NCBI GenBank assembly: GCA_964502775.1
Contig: CAZCYE010000021.1
Coordinates: 1-22,272 of the forward strand
Length of the DNA stretch: 22,272 nt
Direction of reading: 5' to 3'
Source: CAZCYE01 sp964502775
GTDB lineage: Bacteria; Actinomycetota; Acidimicrobiia; IMCC26256; PALSA-555
This document shows positions 15,890 through 22,272 of this stretch, piece by piece. The notes under the pieces are model-generated. The model was given only the letters and a program-made list of their open reading frames with translations. It did not search any database and was not told the origin of the DNA. The position numbers and the translations under genes were made by a program. Position 1 is the first letter of the stretch. The number at the start of each line of letters is the position of its first letter.

Positions 15890-16276
15890 ATGTGCCCGTC
15901 CGAGGAGCCGCGGACGATCTTCGTGATCCTGTTGCGTCTCGTGGTACCGGGGCAGGACTGGCCTCCCGGACTCGCTACGAGGCACGTCGAGCACCTGAGC
16001 CGGCACTACGAGGCCGGCCGCATCATCGCGTCGGGGCCCCTCGATCCCTGGCAGGGCGGCATCATCTTGGCCAAAGCCACGAGCCGGGAGGACGTCGAGG
16101 CGATGTTCGACGACGACCCGCTCCAAGCCGAAGGCGTCATGGAGTACACGATCCACGAGCTCGTGGTTTCGCGCCATGCCCCGGGCTTTGATTCCCTCCT
16201 CGAGCCCGGTGCACCGACCGGTGTCATCGTCCGCTCCCTCCCACCCCACGTCCTCGAGCAGCTCCCGGCCATCTAG
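15890..16276 (+). CDS. YciI family protein
   Basis: Small protein of 128 residues with the YciI/dimeric alpha-beta-barrel pattern: RHVEHLSRHYEAGRIIASGPL (31-51), GGIILAKATSREDVEAMFDDDPL (56-78) and EYTIHELVV (85-93). The His/Asp pair of the family can be matched to His32 or 35 and one of Asp74-76. YciI-like proteins often lie in catabolic clusters and include muconolactone-isomerase-like and dehydrochlorinase enzymes. The specific reaction here is unknown. It sits between the binding-protein and aldolase genes in the same direction, after a 177-base interval in which I see no gene or clear signal. The ATG at 15890 has only a weak GAGG site. Confidence 0.85.
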   Translation: MCPSEEPRTIFVILLRLVVPGQDWPPGLATRHVEHLSRHYEAGRIIASGPLDPWQGGIILAKATSREDVEAMFDDDPLQAEGVMEYTIHELVVSRHAPGFDSLLEPGAPTGVIVRSLPPHVLEQLPAI

Positions 16277-16350
16277 CGCCAGCTGCCACCCATGGACCGA
16301 TCATTCGACCCACGGGCAGTAGCAGGGCTCCGGCTCGAGGGGACGCTCTG

Positions 16351-17325
16351 GTGCTGACCCCACGCGATCTCGAAGGTCTGTGCGTGATGCTGCCCGCGTT
16401 CGCCACTCAGGATGCCGGGCGCCTCGACGTCACGGACACCGTCGACCTCGATCTGGTTGCGCGCGCAGTGGATCGAGCGATCGATGAGGGCGTCGACTCG
16501 ATCGCCGCGACCATGACCTCGGGCGAGTTCTACACGTTGCTCGATGATGAACAGGAGCATCTGTGGAGGACGACGGTCGAAGTGGCACGCGGCCGGGTGC
16601 CGGTGTTGGCGGGCTGCGTGACGACGAGCACGCGAAGCACGTTGAGGAGGATCGCAGCGGCCCGTGGGGTCGGGGTCGACGGCATCGCGGTGGGAGTGCC
16701 CCATTACGTGCCCGCCACGGTGGACAATGCGGTCCAGTTCGTCCTCGACGTCGCGACCTCGTTCCCTGAGACGCCGTTCATGATCTACCACAACCCGCCA
16801 TTGCATCGAGTGCGGCTTCCCGTTGATGCGGTCGAGTTCGTGGCGCGACAGGCGAACGTGATCGCGATCAAGGACAGCCATCGTGAGCTTGCCGAGTTCG
16901 AGCAGCTCGCAACGCTCACGTCGGGCCGTCTCACTGTGCTCTGCCACGAGGCGCAGCTTGGTGACCTTGCCCCCCGTGGCGCTGGTGGATTCTGGTCGAT
17001 GTCGTATTGGCTGGGGCCGGCGCCGCTCCTCGAGCTTCGCCGCCGCTTTCTCTTGCGTGACTGGTCCGGTGTGGCGGCGGTGTCCTCCGACCTGGCTGAG
17101 TTCTGGCGTGAGATCGATCCGCTCACGGCCTCTGATCCGTCAGCGGCGATGGAGCGGGCGATCGTGGTGCTGCGCCTCGCCGCGAACCATGCCGGCTACT
17201 GCAACATCGGACCTTTGAGGCCCCCATTCCGAGTCGTGAGTCCCGAGATCGAGACGGCGGCTCGGGATGCGGCCTCGCGCTGGCGGCACCTCGTTGCCCG
17301 CTACGAACCACTCGATGCCCCGTGA
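16351..17325 (+). CDS. dihydrodipicolinate synthase / N-acetylneuraminate lyase family aldolase
   Basis: Class I TIM-barrel aldolase of 324 residues. The Schiff-base lysine is Lys174 in VIAIKDSH, and the catalytic tyrosine is Tyr146 in MIYHNPP. The TxGE segment appears as TMTSGEFYTL (54-63), which differs from the GTTGE of true lysine-biosynthetic DapA. That, and the catabolic neighbourhood, argue for a pyruvate-dependent aldolase or hydratase-aldolase such as those acting on hydroxybenzylidenepyruvates in naphthalene-type pathways, rather than DapA. The GTG start at 16351 is preceded by GAGGGG about 9 bases upstream. The following ATPase gene overlaps or starts very near its stop, so the two are probably coupled. 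Confidence 0.88.
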   Translation: MLTPRDLEGLCVMLPAFATQDAGRLDVTDTVDLDLVARAVDRAIDEGVDSIAATMTSGEFYTLLDDEQEHLWRTTVEVARGRVPVLAGCVTTSTRSTLRRIAAARGVGVDGIAVGVPHYVPATVDNAVQFVLDVATSFPETPFMIYHNPPLHRVRLPVDAVEFVARQANVIAIKDSHRELAEFEQLATLTSGRLTVLCHEAQLGDLAPRGAGGFWSMSYWLGPAPLLELRRRFLLRDWSGVAAVSSDLAEFWREIDPLTASDPSAAMERAIVVLRLAANHAGYCNIGPLRPPFRVVSPEIETAARDAASRWRHLVARYEPLDAP

Positions 17326-19030
17326 GACGGCTCGTGACTGCCTCGGATCCGCGAGCACGCGCGCCGAGCGACCCGTACGACTCGGCCACTACGTTATCGA
17401 TGTGCGCGCGAATGCGAACGTGAAGTCCGACCGAAATGCCGTGCTCTCGATCCGGGACCTGTCCAAGAGGTTCGTGGGACAGGTCGCCCTGCGCGACGTC
17501 TCGTTCGACGTGAAGAGCGCAGAGGTGCACGCCCTCGTCGGTCAGAACGGCTCGGGGAAGTCGACGCTGATCAAGGTGCTCTCCGGATACCACCTTCCGG
17601 ATGCCGGTGCGACCGTCCTCGTGGCAGGAGAGCCACTTCAGTTTGGTGATCCCAAGGCATCTGCTCGGGTGGGTCTGCGCTTCGTGCATCAGGATCTTGG
17701 TCTGGTGCCAACGATGGACACAGTCGAGAACTTCGCGCTGGCCACGGGGTACGAGACCGGCCTCGGCGGGCACATCCGCTGGCGCCGTCAGGTCACCCGG
17801 GCTCGCCATGGGATCCAGACGCTCGGCTATGACTTCGACGTGCGGCGGCTGGTGCGGACGCTCACACAGGCTGAGCGGACGGGTGTGGCGATCGCTCGGG
17901 CGCTCGAGGATCCGGCCGCGGGAGCCCGGGAGTCCTCCGAAGTGCTGGAGGGCCGCATCCGCGTGCTCCTGCTCGACGAACCGACTGCCGCCATGCCCCG
18001 TCCCGATGTTGCTCGCCTCTTCGAGGTGCTCGCCGAGATCCGGAGCCGAGGGATCGCGATCATCTATGTGACCCATCACCTCGAAGAGGTCTTCGAGGTT
18101 GCTGATCGGATCAGCGTGCTACGTGACGGCGCGCTGGTCGCGACCCATGAAGCAGGCGGTCTCGATCACGATCATCTCGTCGACCTCCTGGTGAGTGAAG
18201 AAGGGCTGAAGCCGGTGAGGTCACAGCGGCGGGTGGAGATCCAGGGCACGCGCGACCGCGCCGTGACCGCAGGCGGCGAGGTCATTCTCACCGCGGAGGG
18301 GCTGACCGGGCGATCCATGCGCGGAGTTTCCTTCTCGGTCCGACGGGGTGAGGTCCTGGGCATTGCCGGCCTGGACGGATCCGGTCGCGAGGAGATCGCG
18401 CCCGCGCTGTTCGGCGGCAGGAGTCGCGGCGGCCAAGTCGTGATGGACAACATCGAGCTTCCGTCTCTACGGCCTGACATCGCGCTCGCGCGCGGCATGG
18501 GTTACGTTCCGGCAGATCGTCTGAACGATGCCTTGGTTCCAACCTTTCTGGTGCGCGAGAACCTCACGCTCAACCGCCTGCGCGACTTCTGGCGCGGAGC
18601 ACACTTGAGTCGGCGTCAGGAGCGGGTAGAGGCAAGCCGCTGGCTCGACACGCTCGCCGTTCGCCCGAAGAACGGCGAAGCACCGATCAACGCACTGAGC
18701 GGTGGAAACAAGCAGAAGGTGGTGCTCGCCAAGTGGCTCCGGCTCGACCCCCGTCTTTTCATTCTCGACGAGCCAACACACGGTGTGGACGTTGGCGGAA
18801 AGACGGAGATCCACGGTCTCATCGATGGCATGGCCGAGCGAGGAATCACCGTCATCGTCTGCGCGTCGGACACCAACGAGCTCGTGCGGCTCTGCACGCG
18901 CGTGCTGATCCTGCGTCGGGGAGCGATCCGGGCGGAGCTGACGGGCCGCGACATCGACGAGGAGCGAATTGACACGTTATGTCTTCAGGTTGACGAGCGA
19001 CCAGAGTTGAGAGATCGAGCGGGGCAATGA
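17315..19030 (+). CDS. sugar-type ABC transporter ATP-binding protein with two nucleotide-binding domains (RbsA-like)
   Basis: Energises the importer with the downstream permease and the binding protein at 14549. The 571-residue form starts at ATG 17315, overlapping the aldolase stop; GTG at 17402 or 17420 are alternatives because conserved sequence begins only at AVLSIRDLSKRF. NBD1 has Walker A GQNGSGKST (76-84) and Walker B VLLLDEPTAAM (217 on), but its signature is LTQAERTGVAIAR (183-195) and about 13 extra residues separate it from Walker B. NBD2 has the usual degenerate RbsA-type Walker A GLDGSGREE (352-360), a good signature LSGGNKQKV (461-469) and Walker B LFILDEPTHGVD (481 on). The stop overlaps the permease start as ATGA. 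Confidence 0.92.
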   Translation: MPRETARDCLGSASTRAERPVRLGHYVIDVRANANVKSDRNAVLSIRDLSKRFVGQVALRDVSFDVKSAEVHALVGQNGSGKSTLIKVLSGYHLPDAGATVLVAGEPLQFGDPKASARVGLRFVHQDLGLVPTMDTVENFALATGYETGLGGHIRWRRQVTRARHGIQTLGYDFDVRRLVRTLTQAERTGVAIARALEDPAAGARESSEVLEGRIRVLLLDEPTAAMPRPDVARLFEVLAEIRSRGIAIIYVTHHLEEVFEVADRISVLRDGALVATHEAGGLDHDHLVDLLVSEEGLKPVRSQRRVEIQGTRDRAVTAGGEVILTAEGLTGRSMRGVSFSVRRGEVLGIAGLDGSGREEIAPALFGGRSRGGQVVMDNIELPSLRPDIALARGMGYVPADRLNDALVPTFLVRENLTLNRLRDFWRGAHLSRRQERVEASRWLDTLAVRPKNGEAPINALSGGNKQKVVLAKWLRLDPRLFILDEPTHGVDVGGKTEIHGLIDGMAERGITVIVCASDTNELVRLCTRVLILRRGAIRAELTGRDIDEERIDTLCLQVDERPELRDRAGQ

Positions 19031-20034
19031 GCGTAGACACGAAGACCGGGGCTTCCACCGAGGTGTCGCGAGCAACAGAGTTGCCGCGATCACCGATCCG
19101 GTGGCTCAGGTTCGATCGGTTCGGGGCCTTGTACGCCTGGGCGTTGATCATCGTGCTCTTCGGAATCATCACGCCGAGCACGTTCCTCACGACCACCACC
19201 CTGAGGATCGTTGCTGCCGACGAAGCAGTGACGGCGATCATTGCGGTGGGCGTCGTGATCCCCTTTGCGACCGGTATGTTTGACCTGTCCGTTGGTTTCA
19301 TGGCAGGTCTTGCTTGGGTGGTAACGGCATGGCTCGGGGTCAACACCGGGCTTCCGGCCACGCTGATCGCGGTAATCACCGTGCTGTTCTCGGCGATGCT
19401 CGGCTTCGTCAACGGGTTCATCGTCGTCAAGCTGCGAGTGGCCTCATTCATCGCCACATTGGGCATGGGCTCGGTGATGCTCGGTCTGTCGGTGCTCATC
19501 ACGGACAACGCACAGATCGTGGGAGGGATCTCACCAGGGTTCCAGGACTTCGGGCTCGGCAGCGTGCTCGACATACCAGCTCCGTTCCTGTACCTCCTCG
19601 GCATCGCGTTGGTCCTCTGGTACGTGACCGAGCAGACACCGATCGGAAGGCGGTTCTACGCCACGGGTGGCAACGAGGAAGCCGCCCGTCTGTCGGGAAT
19701 CAAGACACGCCGGTACCAGTGGGCCTCCCTCGTCGTATCGGCGACGACGGCCGGCTTCGCTGGCGTCGTCCTGGCTGCCAAGGTAGGTGTGACCTCAATC
19801 ACCGTAGGGCCGAGCCTCCTCCTGCCGTCGTTCGCTGCTGTGCTCCTCGGGAGTACGCAGGTTCGCCCCGGCCGCTTCAACGTGGTGGGCGCGCTCATCG
19901 GTGCCTACCTGCTCGCGACGGGGATCAAGGGGCTCCAACTCGTCGAGGCTGGGCCATGGGTCGGAGATGTCTTCAACGGCGCAGCGCTCGTCATCGCTGT
20001 GGCGATCGCCCAGAGATTTCGCCCCGCCCCGTGA
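19027..20034 (+). CDS. sugar-type ABC transporter permease (RbsC/BPD_transp_2 family)
   Basis: Membrane subunit of 335 residues with about nine hydrophobic helices starting at ALYAWALIIVLFGIITP. Family hallmarks are AIIAVGVVIPFATGMFDLSVG (the 'G.DLSVG' motif), VNGFIVVKLRVASFIATLG and TGGNEEAARLSGIKTRRY, the cytoplasmic loop that contacts the ATPase. The ATG at 19027 overlaps the ATPase stop, so translation is coupled. Only one permease gene is present, as expected for homodimeric RbsC-like systems. The binding protein at 14549-15712 is the probable third component. Confidence 0.94.
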   Translation: MSVDTKTGASTEVSRATELPRSPIRWLRFDRFGALYAWALIIVLFGIITPSTFLTTTTLRIVAADEAVTAIIAVGVVIPFATGMFDLSVGFMAGLAWVVTAWLGVNTGLPATLIAVITVLFSAMLGFVNGFIVVKLRVASFIATLGMGSVMLGLSVLITDNAQIVGGISPGFQDFGLGSVLDIPAPFLYLLGIALVLWYVTEQTPIGRRFYATGGNEEAARLSGIKTRRYQWASLVVSATTAGFAGVVLAAKVGVTSITVGPSLLLPSFAAVLLGSTQVRPGRFNVVGALIGAYLLATGIKGLQLVEAGPWVGDVFNGAALVIAVAIAQRFRPAP

Positions 20035-20176
20035 TGTCGTCGACGCACGGCACCGGGTGCAGATGTGGGCAGCACGCCCCGCGCACCGCGGTGCGGATTC
20101 CGGAGTGCGCATCCACTTCGGTCAAGGAAGCGCGGGTCGTTCGACGAGCGCGAGCCACCGACGGACGGGCGCGCGC

Positions 20177-20200
20177 CTCGGGGGTAGTATTTGCCCCGAG
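20177..20200 (+). promoter_or_regulatory. inverted repeat enclosing a -10-like TAGTAT
   Basis: CTCGGGG (20177-20183) and CCCCGAG (20194-20200) are perfect 7-base arms around a 10-base centre that contains TAGTAT (20185-20190), a good -10 hexamer in GC-rich DNA. No strong -35 is visible. The layout suggests an operator over the promoter of the F420-oxidoreductase and bicupin genes; the start codon is 27 bases downstream. Confidence 0.45.
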
Positions 20201-20227
20201 CAATCCACGCGGAGAGGAGCACCGTCC

Positions 20228-20674
20228 ATGGGCGTCGAGTTGTCAGAGGCCTTCAAGCGACTGCTCAAGGATGAGGCGTCTTTCGGCAGTCTCGCCACGA
20301 TCATGCCCGACGGCTCGCCCCAACTCACGCTGGTGTGGGTCGACACGGACGGTCACCATGTGCTCGTGAACACGATCGACGGATACCAGAAGGTGAGAAA
20401 CGCTCGCAGGGACGACCGGGTGGCCATGACCGTGCAGAGTCCCGCTCAGCCCGCCTCGCACGTGGCGCTGCGAGGACGAGTCGCCGAGATCACCCGCGAG
20501 GGGGCGACGGAGCACGTCGACACCCTGTCGCAGATGTACTTCGGGGGTCCGTATCCATTTCACGCGCTCGGCCCGCGAGTGATCATCAAGATCGAGCCCA
20601 CCCGCGTGATGGAGCGTCTCGGTGACGACCCATCCGAGCGCAACCCGATGCCTGTGGAAGAGAGCCACTCCTAG
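20228..20674 (+). CDS. PPOX-class F420-dependent oxidoreductase (pyridoxamine-oxidase-like split barrel)
   Basis: Protein of 148 residues with the flavin/deazaflavin split-barrel fold. FGSLATIMPDGSPQLTLVWVDTDG and VLVNTIDGYQKVRNARRDDRVAMTV are the standard first half of this family (Rv1155-like), and VALRGRVAEI and VIIKIEPTRVM are the later strands. Members reduce or oxidise small substrates with F420 or bind it. The ATG at 20228 has GGAGAGGAG about 8 bases upstream; the frame is open further upstream but the protein family begins here. The gentisate-dioxygenase-like gene follows after 34 bases, so they form an operon. The 193 bases before it contain a candidate operator-promoter. Confidence 0.93.
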   Translation: MGVELSEAFKRLLKDEASFGSLATIMPDGSPQLTLVWVDTDGHHVLVNTIDGYQKVRNARRDDRVAMTVQSPAQPASHVALRGRVAEITREGATEHVDTLSQMYFGGPYPFHALGPRVIIKIEPTRVMERLGDDPSERNPMPVEESHS

Positions 20675-20708
20675 CTTCGAAGGATCCGCTCCGCCAGGGG
20701 GAAGTCCA

Positions 20709-21818
20709 ATGAGCGAGACGGTCACGCAGCCCGCAGCATTGAACGAGTTCGAGACCGCGATCGATCAGATCAACATCCACGGGCTGTGGCAGATGCCGCC
20801 CGGGTTCTTGTCACCGGAGCCCAGCACGCTCGCGATTCCGTGGCGCTGGTCCTGGGAGCAGATCCGAGGGTGCATGGAGCGATCGGCCGACCTTCTCCCC
20901 ACCGACCACGGCGCCGAACGTCGCGCGTTCGTCTTCATGAACCCGGGCCTCGCACCACGGCCGGGGGTGACGCAGACCATGGCGGCGGGCTTCCAGATGT
21001 TCCGACCCGGGGAGACCACCCCGAGTCACCGGCACACGGCCGCGGCGACTCGATTCATCACCTACGGAAGCGGCGCGTATACGACCGTCGGTGGCGACCG
21101 ATGCACCCTCGACTGGGGCGATTTCATCGTGACCCCGGCGTGGATCTATCACGATCACGGCAACCTCGGCGACCAGGACGTGGGATGGTTCGACGGCATC
21201 GACATCCCGTACGTCCATTCTTTGAACGCGGTGTTCTACGAGCCCCTGGGGGGACAGCAGGTGGTCGACAAGCCGGCTGATCACTCCTGGAAGCAGTTCG
21301 GAATTGGAGCGCTGCGTCCCACGTGGGTGTCGCGCGAGACCGCGGGAACCTACCCGTTGCTTCGGTGGCATCGCAGTGCGGCAGAGGAGGCGGTCCACAA
21401 CCTGGTCGACGCTGGCGAGATGACGGAGTTCGATGCCGCCGCCGTCGAGTACATGAACCCCCTCACGGGCCGCTCCTGCCTGCCAACCCTCTCGTGCGGG
21501 CTTCAGCTCCTGCCCGCGGGCTTCAAGGGGAAGGCGCATCGGCACACTTCGAGCACGGTGTATGTGGTGCACCGGGGCATCGGCCACTCGATCGTGGGGG
21601 GTCAGCGAATCGACTGGAAGGAGGGCGATACGTTCGTCGTCCCGTCCTGGAGTTGGCACGAGCACGTCAACGATTCGCCCGCCGAGGGCGCCTCTCTGTT
21701 CTCGCAGAGTGACATTCCCATCTTCCGGTCGGCCGAGCTCTATCGAGAGCAGCCCCTCGAGGAGAATGGCGGGCACCAGGAGGTGCGAAGCACCTTCACC
21801 GAGTCGGCTGAGCTGTAG
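20709..21818 (+). CDS. gentisate 1,2-dioxygenase-like bicupin ring-cleavage dioxygenase
   Basis: Fe(II) enzyme of 369 residues. Relatives cleave gentisate, salicylate or 1-hydroxy-2-naphthoate between carboxyl- and hydroxyl-bearing carbons. The N-terminal cupin shows TPSHRHTAAATRFITYG (His107, His109) and IYHDHGN (His148 or 150), the iron site pattern of gentisate dioxygenases. The C-terminal cupin also has an intact-looking set, KAHRHTSSTVYVV (His277, His279) and WHEHVN (His317 or 319). The ATG at 20709 is preceded by AGGGGGA about 7 bases upstream. It lies 34 bases after the F420 oxidoreductase gene. Substrate choice among the family cannot be read from sequence alone, so no gene symbol is given. 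Confidence 0.9.
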   Translation: MSETVTQPAALNEFETAIDQINIHGLWQMPPGFLSPEPSTLAIPWRWSWEQIRGCMERSADLLPTDHGAERRAFVFMNPGLAPRPGVTQTMAAGFQMFRPGETTPSHRHTAAATRFITYGSGAYTTVGGDRCTLDWGDFIVTPAWIYHDHGNLGDQDVGWFDGIDIPYVHSLNAVFYEPLGGQQVVDKPADHSWKQFGIGALRPTWVSRETAGTYPLLRWHRSAAEEAVHNLVDAGEMTEFDAAAVEYMNPLTGRSCLPTLSCGLQLLPAGFKGKAHRHTSSTVYVVHRGIGHSIVGGQRIDWKEGDTFVVPSWSWHEHVNDSPAEGASLFSQSDIPIFRSAELYREQPLEENGGHQEVRSTFTESAEL

Positions 21819-21844
21819 CCAACGCCTTCTCTGGATCACGGGCG

Positions 21845-21888
21845 GCAACGCTGGCCTGATCCTTGACCGCCGTCTTCGTCAGCGTTGC
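21845..21888. terminator. inverted repeat between convergent genes, weak terminator candidate
   Basis: GCAACGCTG (21845-21853) and CAGCGTTGC (21880-21888) are perfect 9-base arms separated by 26 bases, lying between the stops of two convergent genes and overlapping the end of the right-hand one. The long loop and the lack of a T-run make terminator function uncertain. Confidence 0.3.
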
Positions 21889-22265
21889 TCCTCGGTGCGG
21901 AGGCGTTCGATGATCGCACCGCCGTCGCTGATCATCTGCACTCCTCCGTCGGTCGAGACTCCGATCTCGATCACCTTGACGAGCTCCTGCCAGGTCGCTC
22001 CCGCGCGCCGTGCCGCCCGAGCATGCCAATACGCTGCGTGATGCCCGGCCCGGAGCAGGTGGGCGAACGCGATCAGCTGGGTGGTCTTGACATCGAAGAC
22101 GTCGGAGTAGAAGCCAACGGCCCTCAGTCGCTCGAAGGCCTCGACGAACTCGGGGGAGACGTTGCTCAGCTCGTCGAACCGCCGACCGGGCACCTCGGGC
22201 ATGGCCCCGAAGAGATCGAGATAGGTCTGGCGGTAGGCGGCGAGTTCATCGGGCAGCTCGGGCAT
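21879..22265 (-). CDS. carboxymuconolactone decarboxylase family protein without CxxC
   Basis: Protein of 128 residues of the CMD/AhpD fold. The core TTQLIAFAHLLRAGHHAAYWHARAARRAGATWQELVKVIEIGVSTDGG matches the family's paired helices with the His-rich HHAAYWH segment where AhpD carries CxxC. Lack of the dithiol points away from thiol peroxidase activity and toward a decarboxylase-like or unknown role. The small size is normal for gamma-carboxymuconolactone decarboxylase relatives. It converges on the bicupin dioxygenase gene. The ATG at 22265 is 7 bases from the window edge, so its promoter, ribosome site and operon partners are not visible. Confidence 0.88.
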   Translation of the reverse strand: MPELPDELAAYRQTYLDLFGAMPEVPGRRFDELSNVSPEFVEAFERLRAVGFYSDVFDVKTTQLIAFAHLLRAGHHAAYWHARAARRAGATWQELVKVIEIGVSTDGGVQMISDGGAIIERLRTEEQR

Positions 22266-22272
22266 TGGGTCG

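Noticed and set aside
14495..16249. Minus-strand open frame of 584 codons
   Set aside because: It is antisense to the ABC binding protein and YciI genes, whose motifs and ribosome sites support the plus strand.

Overview
The window looks like chromosomal DNA of a high-GC actinobacterium. The likeliest group is Acidimicrobiia-like; this is an inference, because no rRNA is present. Grounds: very high GC in the left third; GTG and TTG starts; a bifunctional penicillin-binding protein with a Thr/Pro-rich tail; a DUF164-type zinc-ribbon protein followed by an RNase HI, the same neighbour pair as Rv2229c/Rv2228c of Mycobacterium tuberculosis; an actinobacterial-type RNase P RNA; and several F420/flavin-family enzymes.

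Left part (1-7612), housekeeping: a partial AddB-like helicase-nuclease (minus strand) is divergent from a class A penicillin-binding protein. The zinc-ribbon protein, RNase HI and a small membrane protein follow on the plus strand. Biotin synthase (bioB, minus) converges on the membrane protein, with an overlap. The RNase P RNA gene (rnpB, plus) is divergent from bioB.

Middle part (7588-9487), probable small integrated element: the last 24 bases of rnpB are repeated exactly at 9444-9467, and the repeat extends to 39 of 44 matching bases. Between the copies lie about 1.86 kb of less GC-rich DNA with three small unrecognised genes on one strand. This is how an element integrated site-specifically at the 3' end of an RNA gene looks. 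No integrase is visible.

Right part (9644-22272), a catabolic region that looks aromatic-directed. It holds the two subunits of a Rieske ring-hydroxylating dioxygenase (minus), a divergent dienelactone hydrolase, a luciferase-like flavin/F420 monooxygenase with an AhpD-like protein (minus), and then a long plus-strand run. That run is a sugar-type ABC substrate-binding protein, a YciI-like protein, a dihydrodipicolinate-synthase-family aldolase, an RbsA-type ATPase, an RbsC-type permease, an F420-dependent PPOX-family oxidoreductase and a gentisate-dioxygenase-like bicupin protein. A second carboxymuconolactone-decarboxylase-family protein lies convergent at the right edge. A working model (inference) is uptake of a small organic substrate by the ABC importer, ring hydroxylation by the Rieske enzyme, ring opening by the bicupin dioxygenase, and further processing by the aldolase and hydrolase. 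No ferredoxin, ferredoxin reductase or transcription regulator for the cluster lies in the window. Inverted repeats in three intergenic regions are candidate operators.
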